Assembly (NCBI GenBank): GCA_947501935.1
Contig: CANMXU010000006.1
Span: 103,639-167,638 of the forward strand
DNA from: an uncultured Alteromonadaceae bacterium
GTDB taxonomy: Bacteria; Pseudomonadota; Gammaproteobacteria; Enterobacterales; Alteromonadaceae
DNA length: 64,000 nt
Direction: 5' to 3'
Below the pieces are notes generated by a model, which was not told the DNA's origin, searched no databases, and was given only the letters and a program-made list of their open reading frames with translations. Of the stretch, positions 19,896 to 30,800 are shown piece by piece. A program made the position numbers and the translations under genes. Position 1 is the stretch's first letter. Every line of letters starts with the position of its first letter.

Positions 19896-22800
19896 TTATA
19901 AGCTTTTTAAATGATTTAACACCCTTTTTAATGAAATAGGGTACGGGGTTTTCAAGTTTTGCGCATACAACGAAACCTTTAGCTCTTCTATCATCCACTT
20001 AACATCAAGCACTTCACTGGCTATTGGTTGGTCTTTGCGCTGTTTAGCTAGCAATTGTGTATAAGCGTCACTGGCTTTGGCAATATCAATCATTTTCAAA
20101 CGATCTTGGTTAGGGTCAATTGGCAGCTTTTCTAAACGTCTTGAAATAGCATTGAGGTAACGAGTTATATCGTCGAGTTTATGATGACCACTTTCAGTAA
20201 TAAAACCTTTAAAAACCAACAACTCAAGTTGTTGTTTAACATCCCCATGCGACTGAATAACATTTAGCGCCACTTTACCTTTAAGTTTTTTACGAATTTC
20301 ATGGGCCAAGCTTAATACTTTTTCAACTTTGATGGCTCCCGCTAAAACACATTCTGCTAATTCAGCACGAATATAATCACGGCAACGTTTAAATTGCTGT
20401 TCATCACGTGGTAAGCCATTATTTTGTTCACTGAAATTAATAACTAAATGCTGACAAGCAGCAAGAATACAATCATTTAAAAGCTCGTTAATTGAGCCGA
20501 GCGGGTTAAAGTACAAACCTAATTTTGCTTTATTAGGCAGCTTTTCTTGCAAATATTTAATTGGTGATGGAATGTTTAATAGTACTAGTCGAGCAACACC
20601 TTTAAGCATGGCTTGTTCAGCTAATTCTTGTTGCTCAAAAAGTTCTATGGCAACACTAGAGCTGTTATCCACTAACGCGGGAAAAGCTTTAATGGTGATA
20701 TTAGCAACTTTTTTCTCATAGCCAACGGGGATTTTAGCGAAATCCCACTGTTCAATACCTTGCCTTTCAATGCCTTTATCAGCAACTTTTTTAATGGATG
20801 CTTTTACCTTTCCTTGTAATTGCGCTTTAAGATCATCTAAGTCGCGCCCTTGTTTAAGCACCACTCCTTTATCATTAACCACTTTAAAGTTCATGGTTAA
20901 ATGCGCTGGTAATTCGATATCTGTCCAAGCACCTTCGGCTAATCTCACGCCAGTCATGCGTAGCAATTGTTTCTCTACAGCGGCGGTTAACATGCCGTCA
21001 TCTATCGATATTTTCGCCAGACAAGCCTCAGCATAATTAGGCGCAGGCACAAAATTACGACGTTGTGCTTTTGGCAGACCTCGAATATAGGCAATAATTA
21101 AGTCGTATCTTAGCGCTGGAATTAACCAATCAAAACCTATATTTTGTACTTGATTCAGTAAACCAATAGGAATAATTACACTTACGCCATCGTCAATATC
21201 ACCGGGAGAAAAGTGATAAGTAAGCGGCAAAGTTAAATTATCTTGTTGCCAAGTATCTGGGTATTCTTTTTCACTCAGTTGCTGTGAGCTTTCTTTTAAT
21301 AAAAATTCACGAGTAAAAGTTAATAGTTTTGCGTTGTTGGCTTTTTCTTTTTTCCACCACGCAAGAAAACTGCGCTGACAAATAACTTCTTCAGGAACTT
21401 TAGCGAGGTAAAAATCAACTAAGTGTTGTTCATCAATAAGAAAGTCTTTACGACGCGCTTTTTGTTCTAGCGCCTCAATGCTTTGCACCAGCGCCATGTT
21501 TTCTTTTAAAAAACTTTCTTTAATAAAACTGTCGCCATTAACTAACGCTTCGCGAACAAAAATTTCCCGGCAAGTATCAGGTTCAATTTTATTAAAATTG
21601 ATTTTACGTTTACCCACAATGATCAAGCCATAAAGTGAGACTTGCTCGAACGCCATCACCGCGCCCTGTTTTTTCTCCCAATGGGGCTCACTGTAGCTTT
21701 TTTTGACTAAATGCCCTGCTAAGGGCTCTAACCATAGCGGATCAATTTTTGCGACCATACGGGCAAATAAGCGGCTGGTTTCAACAAGCTCAGCCGCCAT
21801 TAACCACTTAGGTGATTTTTTTGCTAATGCCGAGCCTGGGAAAATATAAAATTTACTGCCGCGAGCGCCTTTATATTCTCGGTTTTCATCTAGTTGCCCT
21901 AAGTGACTTAACAGCCCTGATAACATTGCCTGATGAACAAGTTCAATTTTACCTTCATCATCAATATCGATTGAGGTTAGTTCAATTTTTTGATCTTTTA
22001 GGGCAAGTTTCAATTGGCTGAAAATGTCTTGCCATTCACGAATACGTATATAAGAAATAAATTCTTTTTGACACAGTTTTCGAAATTGATTTTGGCTTAA
22101 TTCTTTTTGCTTTTCACTGACGTACTGCCACAAATTCAACAAGCTGATAAAGTCAGACTCTTTATCTTTAAAACGATTATGCTTTTCATCAGCAGCTTGC
22201 TGCTTTTCATGTGGACGTTCACGTGGGTCTTGAATACTTAAGGCACTAACAATAATAAAAACTTGCTCAATACAACCTAAATCAATCGACGATAACACCA
22301 TTTTTGCTAAACGTGGATCAATAGGGAATTTCGCTAATAAACGCCCCGCTTTGGTTAACTTAGCTTGCTGAGTTTTACCGTCAATGGCGGCTAATTCTTC
22401 TAACAGGCGAATACCGTCATTAATATTGCGATTATCGGGTGGCTCAACAAACGGAAAGTCGCTAATACTACCTAAATCAAGCGCTAACATTTGCAAAATA
22501 ACCGTGGCTAAATTGGTACGCAGTATTTCTGGATCGGTAAATTCAGGTCTAGCTAAAAAGTCATCTTCTGAATATAAACGCAAACAAACACCAGAGGATA
22601 CACGGCCACAGCGCCCTGCTCGTTGATTGGCACTGGCCTGCGAAATAGCCTCAATGGGTAAACGCTGCACTTTAGTGCGGTAGCTATAACGAGAAATACG
22701 CGCGGTTCCGGGATCAATTACATATTTAATGCCCGGTACAGTTAAACTGGTTTCCGCAACGTTGGTGGCCAAAACAATATTTCGGCCACTGTGGGGCGCA

Positions 22801-23837
22801 AATATACGGTTTTGCTCTTGTACAGTTAGTCGTGAATATAAGGGTAGAATTTGCGTATGGCGTAAATTGGCTTGCTCGAGCGCACTTGCGGTATCACGAA
22901 TCTCTCGTTCACCGTTTAAGAAAATTAAAATATCGCCATGGCCAATATCACTAATTTCATCGACCGCATTTAAAATACCTGAGATAACATCAATATCGTC
23001 ACCCTGCTCACTCAAGGGACGGTATAGCATTTCAACCGGATAAGTACGGCCAGATACTTCAATAATAGGCGCATTACTAAAATGCTTTGAAAAGCGTTCA
23101 GGATCAATTGTTGCCGAAGTAATGATGACTTTTAGATCTGGGCGTTTAGGTAAAATTTGTTTGATATAACCTAAAATAAAATCAATATTTAGGCTGCGTT
23201 CATGGGCTTCATCAATAATCAAGGTATCGTATTGGCGTAACAACCTATCGTTTTGCATTTCAGCGAGCAAAATACCGTCAGTCATTAACTTGATATGACT
23301 TTGCTCACTAACTAGATCATTAAAACGTACTTTATAACCAACCGAGTCACCTAACTTGGTATTAAGTTCATCAGCAATACGCGTAGCTACCGTTCGCGCC
23401 GCAATTCTACGTGGTTGAGTATGGCCTATAACCCCTTCAATGCCTCGGCCTAATGCCATACAAATTTTAGGAATTTGTGTGGTTTTACCCGAGCCAGTTT
23501 CCCCCGCAATAATCACCACTTGGTTATCTTCAATCGCCTTTGAAATAACATCAACGTTTTGTGAAACGGGTAAATCTTCAGGATAAGTAATTTTGGGCAA
23601 GCTATTTATTTTATGCTGTTTATTTTCAATAGACTGGGAAATAGCATGTTGAATACTTTTTAATATTTGCGTTTTTTTCGCTTGGTTAGTTATTTTATTT
23701 AAACCCTGCAACCTTTTTTTAAGGCGTGCGATATCAGCTAGTTTAACTTTCTTTAATAAAGCAAAAAGTGATTGAACATTAGGGACAAGGTCGTTTTTTT
23801 CAGACCCTTTAGATTGTGAAGGTTTAACAGTAGACAA
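19896..23837 (-). CDS. hrpA: ATP-dependent RNA helicase HrpA
   Basis: Large DEAH-box RNA helicase, 1313 residues (E. coli HrpA is about 1300). Motif I is IAGETGSGKTTQIPK near residue 110, motif II is IIDEAHERSLN, motif III is SAT, and motif VI is QRAGRCGR. The helicase-associated and OB-fold domains follow. The long C-terminal region matches the DUF3418 type found only in HrpA. HrpA resolves stalled ribosomes and processes some mRNAs. It is monocistronic. Confidence 0.96.
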   Translation of the reverse strand: MSTVKPSQSKGSEKNDLVPNVQSLFALLKKVKLADIARLKKRLQGLNKITNQAKKTQILKSIQHAISQSIENKQHKINSLPKITYPEDLPVSQNVDVISKAIEDNQVVIIAGETGSGKTTQIPKICMALGRGIEGVIGHTQPRRIAARTVATRIADELNTKLGDSVGYKVRFNDLVSEQSHIKLMTDGILLAEMQNDRLLRQYDTLIIDEAHERSLNIDFILGYIKQILPKRPDLKVIITSATIDPERFSKHFSNAPIIEVSGRTYPVEMLYRPLSEQGDDIDVISGILNAVDEISDIGHGDILIFLNGEREIRDTASALEQANLRHTQILPLYSRLTVQEQNRIFAPHSGRNIVLATNVAETSLTVPGIKYVIDPGTARISRYSYRTKVQRLPIEAISQASANQRAGRCGRVSSGVCLRLYSEDDFLARPEFTDPEILRTNLATVILQMLALDLGSISDFPFVEPPDNRNINDGIRLLEELAAIDGKTQQAKLTKAGRLLAKFPIDPRLAKMVLSSIDLGCIEQVFIIVSALSIQDPRERPHEKQQAADEKHNRFKDKESDFISLLNLWQYVSEKQKELSQNQFRKLCQKEFISYIRIREWQDIFSQLKLALKDQKIELTSIDIDDEGKIELVHQAMLSGLLSHLGQLDENREYKGARGSKFYIFPGSALAKKSPKWLMAAELVETSRLFARMVAKIDPLWLEPLAGHLVKKSYSEPHWEKKQGAVMAFEQVSLYGLIIVGKRKINFNKIEPDTCREIFVREALVNGDSFIKESFLKENMALVQSIEALEQKARRKDFLIDEQHLVDFYLAKVPEEVICQRSFLAWWKKEKANNAKLLTFTREFLLKESSQQLSEKEYPDTWQQDNLTLPLTYHFSPGDIDDGVSVIIPIGLLNQVQNIGFDWLIPALRYDLIIAYIRGLPKAQRRNFVPAPNYAEACLAKISIDDGMLTAAVEKQLLRMTGVRLAEGAWTDIELPAHLTMNFKVVNDKGVVLKQGRDLDDLKAQLQGKVKASIKKVADKGIERQGIEQWDFAKIPVGYEKKVANITIKAFPALVDNSSSVAIELFEQQELAEQAMLKGVARLVLLNIPSPIKYLQEKLPNKAKLGLYFNPLGSINELLNDCILAACQHLVINFSEQNNGLPRDEQQFKRCRDYIRAELAECVLAGAIKVEKVLSLAHEIRKKLKGKVALNVIQSHGDVKQQLELLVFKGFITESGHHKLDDITRYLNAISRRLEKLPIDPNQDRLKMIDIAKASDAYTQLLAKQRKDQPIASEVLDVKWMIEELKVSLYAQNLKTPYPISLKRVLNHLKSL

Positions 23838-24033
23838 GACGAACTCAAGCTTTAACTAAAAAGCGCATAATAACAGCATTTTTAACGAATTTCAGCGTTG
23901 CTGCACTTTTATTTAAATGGTGAAATTTCAGTAGTTTTTATAGAAGTTCAAAGAGATAGAGGCTATTCACTATTAAGTAAATGCACTTTTATTTTTGGGG
24001 TAACTTAAACCTTGCTAAAAGCTTGGTTAACTC

Positions 24034-24063
24034 TGAGCTAAATCTGAGCTAAGATTTAGCTCA
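24034..24063. repeat. Dyad with an internal repeat of TGAGCTAA
   Basis: Perfect 11-bp arms TGAGCTAAATC / GATTTAGCTCA flank an 8-base spacer TGAGCTAA that repeats the arm start. Another TTAGCTCA lies 7 bases further on. It sits after the CBS gene and before hrpA. There is no T-run, so an operator or stabilising hairpin is more likely than a terminator. Confidence 0.55.
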
Positions 24064-24100
24064 ACCTTAGCTCAATATGGTTTAAGTCTTTATCTAAGCG

Positions 24101-24520
24101 CTATTTTCCGGCTTGAAAACCAGAGCGCATATGTTTATCTATCGCTTGTAACACATCATTACGACAAATAGTGCCGAGCAAATTACCATCGTCATCAACT
24201 ACAGGGTATACCTTAGGTTTATTTAATAGCATGGTTTGGCCCAACTCTATAACACTGTCGTAAGGCTTCACCGTTAATACGTCTTTACGCATTAAATCAG
24301 CAACATTAACCCTTTGCTCATTGTAATAAATTGACTCGATCATTTTAGCCAGCACATCGCCTTCAGATAAAAACCCCACTAAATGATTATTTTTATCGAT
24401 TACCGGACCGCCAATTTGCTTGGTTTTTAAAAAACGAAGCGACGCTTCTTCAACTACCATGTCTGCCGTGAAGGTGACTGGATAATGGTTCATATATTCT
24501 TTTACTTGTAATGATTCCAT
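24101..24520 (-). CDS. CBS-domain-pair protein
   Basis: Soluble protein of 139 residues made of two CBS domains (about 5-62 and 75-133). Each has the typical D-x-x-x-x-V-G-x-x-S/T-x-x-D pattern (HLVGFLSEGDVL and NLLGTICRNDVL). Such proteins bind adenosine nucleotides and act as energy sensors. No other domain is present, and no partner gene is adjacent, so its target is unknown. Confidence 0.9.
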   Translation of the reverse strand: MESLQVKEYMNHYPVTFTADMVVEEASLRFLKTKQIGGPVIDKNNHLVGFLSEGDVLAKMIESIYYNEQRVNVADLMRKDVLTVKPYDSVIELGQTMLLNKPKVYPVVDDDGNLLGTICRNDVLQAIDKHMRSGFQAGK

Positions 24521-24653
24521 AACGTTTCCCTAAAGGTTTTATGCCTATTGTACTAACGATTTATGCGCTTGTTCACTTTAACTGTAGACCGATATTTTAA
24601 ATAATTCCTCATTTATCAAATTATTGGCAGTATTTTTATCATATCATCTTCAG

Positions 24654-25448
24654 TCATTTAGTGAAGCTTAAAGCCAAATGATGGCTGTCTTGTTTTAAAT
24701 AGCTTTTAATGTCTTTAAGCGCTTGTTTAAAAGTGCTGTGCAAGTGAGGCTTTAATGCAGGTAAAACCTGTTTATTGGCAATTAACTTTAGCTGACAAAA
24801 TAAAGCCAAAACATAAACAGTTTCATGCTCAGGCAAAGCGACTTGTCGGTTCAGGTTAGCATTATTACATGAACCACAACCGCCTTTAAATTGGTAAGCT
24901 GTGTTTGAAAAAATAACCCCAAAACCTAAAAAGCAAGCAACTAAGTCAATGGTTTGAGGTAAAAATTCTTTCCCGCCCGGCGGAGCCACATTTTGCTGCA
25001 ATACTAAAATAGTCGCCAAATTTTGTGCGTAAACGGCGATTAAATCTTGGGGCTGATTAACTTGTGTTGGTTGATAGCTTAATGAAATATTCTCTGCTTC
25101 ATAAAGTGCAGATGTAACAACTGCAGTATTCCCCCGCAGATTATTTTCATTATTAACAAAGGATAACTGCGGGATTGCGCTAGGTGAATAATTTTCTGGC
25201 TTAACTAATTGTATTGGCCATTGCTGTAACCCTGCATAGTTAACTGTTGCATTAAAGATATTCGTTGCCATTTCATGCACGCTACTGACCCTGCCAGGAT
25301 AAAAACGATTATTAGGCAATATCAACTTAGTTTCTTGATGAAAAAATCGACTGTCTAAATGTTCAATCGCCCAAGCGAAGCTATCAAATATCCATGCGCG
25401 GGTATTGTCATCAACAACAGGTGCTGGCTTTGAGAAAAAAGAAAACAT
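24654..25448 (-). CDS. Uncharacterised protein with a GGCGSCNN motif
   Basis: Soluble protein of 264 residues that I do not recognise. A hydrophobic mid-segment near 165-185 precedes the cysteine pair in GGCGSCNN near residue 190, which could bind a metal or form a disulfide. The C-terminus is helical and lysine-rich. It starts 8 bases downstream of the creA stop, so it is probably cotranscribed with creA. Confidence 0.6.
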   Translation of the reverse strand: MFSFFSKPAPVVDDNTRAWIFDSFAWAIEHLDSRFFHQETKLILPNNRFYPGRVSSVHEMATNIFNATVNYAGLQQWPIQLVKPENYSPSAIPQLSFVNNENNLRGNTAVVTSALYEAENISLSYQPTQVNQPQDLIAVYAQNLATILVLQQNVAPPGGKEFLPQTIDLVACFLGFGVIFSNTAYQFKGGCGSCNNANLNRQVALPEHETVYVLALFCQLKLIANKQVLPALKPHLHSTFKQALKDIKSYLKQDSHHLALSFTK

Positions 25449-25456
25449 AAAAACCT

Positions 25457-25957
25457 TTAATTATTGGTTAACACTTGTTGATTCGCCCACTGCCATGCTT
25501 GGGTTTTATATAAAGGCACAGTAGATAACGAGTGATGATGACTGCCACTAGACTCTTTAGTTGAGTAAGACAAATAAATTAAGCTTTTATGTTCTTTGTC
25601 ATAAATACGACGTACTTTCAGGGTTTTGAACAAAACACTTTTCGATTTAGTAAAAACAATTTCGCCATTTTTAGACATGTCTATTTTATTCAATTGTATA
25701 TCGGTAATTGGCCCGGTTTGCCGACACGCTATCGACATATCTGAAGGATCAGAAAAATCTAAGTTAGCTTCCACATGACTAATATGACAAGTAACACCGG
25801 TAACTATTGGATCTTGCTGAGCTTGAATCACTACATCTTTGGTGGTGAATAAACCTAAACTCACTTTACCAACATCGTCAGAGCAGGCTAATAAGCCCAT
25901 TAAACTAATAGTAATAACAGTGGTTTTTATAAATGTGTGCTGAGAAAGTATCTTCAT
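25457..25957 (-). CDS. creA: CreA family lipoprotein-like protein
   Basis: Exported protein of 166 residues of the CreA family. The key segment is DVGKVSLGLFTTKDVVIQAQQDPIV, followed by GVTCHISHVE and DPSDMSIACRQTGPI. The signal region ends in LLACS, a lipobox-like sequence, so the protein may be lipidated. Its function is unknown in all species. In E. coli it lies next to creBCD, which are absent here. The next gene downstream (24654-25448) is probably in the same operon. Confidence 0.88.
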   Translation of the reverse strand: MKILSQHTFIKTTVITISLMGLLACSDDVGKVSLGLFTTKDVVIQAQQDPIVTGVTCHISHVEANLDFSDPSDMSIACRQTGPITDIQLNKIDMSKNGEIVFTKSKSVLFKTLKVRRIYDKEHKSLIYLSYSTKESSGSHHHSLSTVPLYKTQAWQWANQQVLTNN

Positions 25958-25987
25958 AAAATGCCCTTTATATAAGGAGTTGTTATG

Positions 25988-26728
25988 CTATTGAGGAGAT
26001 AAAGCACCTTCTTTTTTCATCTCACGAATAACTTGATTAATTTGTTCTAATTGAGAAACTAGCAACGATTTTTTGGAAATAGCTAAGCGATTAACACTTT
26101 GAAAAATTGCTTTAGTGGTCGCTGTTATCCGACCTTTATATTGCGGATTATTTTCGATAAAATGTTCCGCACTATTAAATTCGATTATGGCCAGATCAAC
26201 TCGCCCTAGTAATAACATTTTAATAAGTTGTTGGTTATCACCTACCGCTTGTACATTTAGTTTATATTTATTAACTGCCGTTAGCCATTGGTTCCCATAA
26301 TTAAAGCCACGAACAATACCAATTCTAAAAGGTATTAGTTCTTGCCAGTTTTTCCAATGAAAATTCTTCCACTTATCTGAATAGTAAAGTAAAAACTGAG
26401 TTTCTTCAATCGGTTCAGTAAAGATCATATAACGAGATCTTTGCTCATTTTTAGAGACAAAAATTGCCAGGTCGGCATCACCCTCTTCCACCATTTTTAA
26501 ACCTCGCTTAAAAGGAACTATGGTGATCTCATTTTTTATTTTCAGCCGAGTAAATATTTCGTCAACAATATCGATAGCAAAACCTGATGGTTTACCATTA
26601 CCTTGCGGCACTATCCAAGGCGGCCACGGATCAGCAACCATTTTTACCACCGGCTCAGTTGCCCATACTAAATGAGTACAGAGCAAGGTTATAAAAACTG
26701 TAATTTTCCTGATAAATTTCTTTTGCAT
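25988..26728 (-). CDS. Periplasmic solute-binding-like protein (amino-acid type)
   Basis: Exported binding-protein-like gene. The frame extends to 26803, but the ATG at 26728 gives a proper signal peptide (MQKKFIRKITVFITLL, cleavage near VWA-TEP). The mature part carries the pattern of family 3 solute-binding proteins: ADPWPPWIVPQGNGKPSGFAID near the N-terminus, then VEEGDADLAIFVSK, and VDLAIIEFNS. No permease or ATPase lies nearby. It lies upstream of creA on the same strand, 30 bases away. Confidence 0.82.
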   Translation of the reverse strand: MQKKFIRKITVFITLLCTHLVWATEPVVKMVADPWPPWIVPQGNGKPSGFAIDIVDEIFTRLKIKNEITIVPFKRGLKMVEEGDADLAIFVSKNEQRSRYMIFTEPIEETQFLLYYSDKWKNFHWKNWQELIPFRIGIVRGFNYGNQWLTAVNKYKLNVQAVGDNQQLIKMLLLGRVDLAIIEFNSAEHFIENNPQYKGRITATTKAIFQSVNRLAISKKSLLVSQLEQINQVIREMKKEGALSPQ

Positions 26729-26938
26729 GTTTGCCTTAGTTGAGCTTAATTTACCCTTGGTTTTGCTTATTTCTAATAGCGCTTTACCAATAGTGCTTAA
26801 CACTAATGGTGTCTACTTCATTTTAGTTCAGCTGAAAAGCTCTGTGTATATAACCACGTGCTAGGCTGTAAATTTATTTCTCGACATCATTATTTTCACT
26901 GTTACAATCAACTGGTCTAACCACGGAGTTTTTAAAAC

Positions 26939-27736
26939 ATGAACTATACCACTGTGTCATTAACACTTACCACTAACATTGCTTACTTAGAGCTAGCGCG
27001 ACCAGAGAAACATAATGCGATAAACGCGACCATGTTTGCTGAAATAATTTCAGTTATTAAAGAGTTAAAGAAGATAAAAACTTTACGTGCTGTGATTATA
27101 TCAGGCCAAGGTGAAGGTTTTAGTAGTGGTTTAGATGTTAAGTCAGTTTTTCAATCTCCCACGCTAGCGTTAAAATTATTAGCTAAAGTTTTCCCGTGGC
27201 AAGCCAATAAAGCCCAGAAAATATCCACCGGCTGGCGTGAACTAAAGGTACCGGTGATCATGGCTATTCACGGTCGTTGCTGGGGTGGTGGTATGCAAAT
27301 AGCCCTTGGCGGTGATTTTCGCATTGCATCACCAATGGCATCACTTTCTATCATGGAAGCAAAATGGGGCTTAATTCCTGATATGGGGGGCACTTTGGGT
27401 TTACGTGAATTAGTCAGCCAAGATGTTGCTAAAGAACTTGCTATGACAGCGAAAATTATTGACGGTAATGAGGCTCACCGTATCGGTTTAGTAACCCACT
27501 TAAGTGATAATCCACTTGATGATGCCCAAGCGTTAGCACTGCGTATTGTTGAACAATCACCTGATTCAGTTGCTGCTACTAAAAAACTTTATAATAAAAG
27601 TTGGTGGAGTCGTGCTGGTATGGTGTTAGCCCGCGAGTCTTGGTACCAAATTAAAGTGCTTATGGGGAAAAATTATAAAATAAAGACTTTTAATCAAACC
27701 CATGACGAGTCTGAGAAAAAGCCTTTTAAGTTTTAG
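26939..27736 (+). CDS. Crotonase / enoyl-CoA hydratase family protein
   Basis: Cytoplasmic acyl-CoA enzyme of 265 residues. The oxyanion-hole segments are visible: GEGFSSGLDVKSV and AIHGRCWGGGMQIALGGDFRIAS. The catalytic-type glutamate is in MEAKWGLIPDMGG. In a typical hydratase two glutamates are needed; one is in MEAKWG, and the partner position is not obvious, so the enzyme may be an isomerase or a dehydratase variant. No other fatty-acid oxidation gene is adjacent, so the substrate is unknown. Confidence 0.87.
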   Translation: MNYTTVSLTLTTNIAYLELARPEKHNAINATMFAEIISVIKELKKIKTLRAVIISGQGEGFSSGLDVKSVFQSPTLALKLLAKVFPWQANKAQKISTGWRELKVPVIMAIHGRCWGGGMQIALGGDFRIASPMASLSIMEAKWGLIPDMGGTLGLRELVSQDVAKELAMTAKIIDGNEAHRIGLVTHLSDNPLDDAQALALRIVEQSPDSVAATKKLYNKSWWSRAGMVLARESWYQIKVLMGKNYKIKTFNQTHDESEKKPFKF

Positions 27737-27770
27737 CAATTTACATATGAGCTACTAATAAAAAATACTT

Positions 27771-27822
27771 TAAGTTAATAGCTAAAGTTAATAGTTAAAG
27801 TTAATAGTTAAAGTTAATAGTT
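27771..27822. repeat. 13-bp tandem repeat, four copies, at the end of the TonB receptor gene
   Basis: Units of AAAGTTAATAGTT are repeated four times. Three are identical and the first has two mismatches. The array fills the gap between the crotonase stop and the TonB receptor stop, two genes facing tail to tail, and touches the stop codon of the receptor. It contains the core AAAGTTA. Confidence 0.9.
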
Positions 27823-30800
27823 AAAAACGATAGACCATGCCTAACGTATAACGACGGCCAGCATTAGCAATATAGTTAGTTAACTGTTCGTATTTCATAA
27901 AACGTTCAGTTTCTGACTCGGTTAAATTAATTGCCGCAAAATTAAACTTAATATGCTCATTTAACGTGTAATTAGCGGTTAAGTCTAATTGGCCACGCTC
28001 TGCTTCAATTTCAGGTAAACGCTCACCACGAGCAAAGCCAAGGTCAACTTCGATTCTGCGAACAAATTCATCACGCCAATTATAAGCAAGGCGAGTACTG
28101 AAAGTACCGTCATCATAATAAGCGGCAATATTATAACTCGAATCTGATAAACGCTGACGAGCAATAGGGCTACCTTCTTGGTCTATTATTTCACTGGCTT
28201 CATCAGTAACTGTATAGTTCATACCAATACCAGTATGAGATAACAAACCCGGTAAATCAGTAAATCCATGTTGAAGTGCTATTTCAAAACCGTCTATCTC
28301 AGTACCAGGAAGGTTTTGTTTAGTTCGAATCCGATAGGTTTTATCACCAAAATCAATATCAACTTCATCTGGATTATCAGCTATAGTACTGTCAATATCT
28401 TTTCGATAATAAGCCAATGAAAACATACTGCTATCGCTATAATACCACTCAAACGACAAATCAATATTATTTGAATGTTGAGGGTCTAAATATGGATTGC
28501 CAGCAGTGCCAGAACCATCAATTCCTTCAACATCTTCACTTAAGGTAATATTCATACTAGGTGATATAGCGATTAATTCAGGACGTCCCAAAGTGCGTGA
28601 CAAACCCAAACGAACCACCATTTCCTCATTTATGGCTAAATTGGCATTAAAACTTGGTAACCAATCATCATAACTATTACTAAATGTTTGCACTGACTGC
28701 CCTTCTTCCGTTGGTGCAATACCTGTTGAATCACTATCGGTTTCAACATAACGAATACCAAAGTTACCAAAAAAATCCATATCGCTAATATCAGTATAAA
28801 AATCTGCTCTTATATAAGCAGCGATGGTTTGTTCTTTTACTTGAAAACGCACACGCGCTAACTCATAGGCACCTATTTGCGTTTCCTCATCTATAGTACG
28901 GATATCTTGTAAACCAAAGGCATCACTAATATGGTTAGCGCTACAATTGGTGGCCGTCCAAGTTCTGGGTAAATTACTGCCCTCATCTGATAATAAACCA
29001 TTGTCACCACCTTGCGTTAAACAGGCTTGTAAAAATTCAGATGATGCAATCAAGTCTGGATCTGATAATGACTCTGGGTTAACACGAATGGCTTGTACAT
29101 TAATACCCGTTCGCAATTCATCTTCTCCATTCCACAAAGAAGACGGTCCACCTCGTTGATTTCGGTTTTCATAACCAATACGACTAAACTTTCGCTCAGC
29201 GGCTCGAACACCAAAGAATAACTCGGTAATAAAGTCACCATCTATGTCTAACGTTCCATCAATTCTAAAAGCATCGGCTTGATTTTCAGTATCACCTGCT
29301 ACCCGATTAAATTGAAAATAGGCTAAACGCTCATAATCGACATCATTAGGGGCTATTGCCACTAAATCACCATCAGGTAAAACTAAGCCCGTACCAAAAG
29401 CCGAAGCAGGGAAAGGTGATTGATAAAGGGTCACATCAGGAATACGGCCCGCAGCTGAGTCAAAATCAACAAATTGAGAAAAATCTAAGCCATTAAGCTG
29501 ACCATTACCATTAGCATCAATCCCCATAATTAGGGCACCTTGCTCTACCGTTGATGCAGTACCTTTTGACATTGATAATTCTGCTGAAAGGTTGAATTCA
29601 TCGGTAATTTGCCAATCACCACCTAAAGTAAACTGCTCAGACTCACGATCGATTATATTGATTGAAGGCGAGGCGCCCATACGAGTAGTAGCATTGCCAA
29701 TACGTCCAGAGGTCATCAAATAAACATCACCTGCTGGCAGAGCGTTAGAGTTTTCGGCACTAGAGCCAGGTATAGAATTTAACTTAACAAAATTATTATC
29801 TCCTGATGACAACGCCGCTAAACGAGCAGAGTTAAAACTTACGGAATAGCGTGATCCTGTTGATACTTCTTCAATGTCTGTTAAGGTCGCATCAAAAAAG
29901 ATATTTATGTCATCATTAGGTTGCCACTGCAAAGTAGTATTAAAGGAGTTACGGTCAGACTCACGGGTATTTTCATAAAAGCCAAAACCTGCTGGCATAT
30001 AATAAACATCATCAACATTAGACTCTCCATCACCGTTAACATCAATCTCACCATCATAACGCCATGCTTCATCACCGGTTTTAAAATGGTTAGCATTACC
30101 ACTATTCGGATTACCCGGCCCTGCGGGTATGTAATCACCGTTTCTACGAACCCAAACAGCTTCAGCAGTAGCAAAATCACCGCCACCATAAGCTTCGGTA
30201 ACTGATGTAACTGTTTTAATACCAACATTGACAATAAAACCAAAATCGCCAATACCAGTATCACGCCAATTTTTTTTCAAAAAACCATTAATATCAGGAT
30301 CGGTTTCTCCAGCAATTTCAGCATGTTTTGCTTTCAGGGTAGCAGAGGCAAAAAAGTCCTTCTTCCCTTCTAACGGCCGACGAGTTTTTAAATTAACCGT
30401 GCCGCCAAGTGAGCCTTCAATTTTATCTGAAGTCGGCGCTTTTAAAACTTCAAGACCTGAGAATAGCTCTGAAGGTAAATCTTGAAAGTTAATACTTCGA
30501 TCTGCACTACTACCGGATACACTTTGACCATTAATTTCCACATTATTATTAGTGAGCCCTCTAATTTGTAAAGTGCTACCTTCGCCATCGGCACTTCGGG
30601 CCATTTGAATACCCGTTACCCGTTGTAGCGCTTCAGCGATATTTTCATCAGGTAATTGACCAATATCTTCGGCTGATATCGAGTCTTTAATTTCGGTAGA
30701 AAAGCGCTTATCGTTCATTGAGTCGCGGATACTACCAAATACCCCTTTAATTTCTATAACTTCCATTTCTTCGTCAGCTTGCTTTGCTGCAGTGCTGTTG

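Noticed and set aside
29905..30264. 119-codon frame on the minus strand inside the TonB receptor gene
   Set aside because: It is a shadow frame on the same strand as a clearly coding gene, with a repetitive hydrophobic composition and no start signal.
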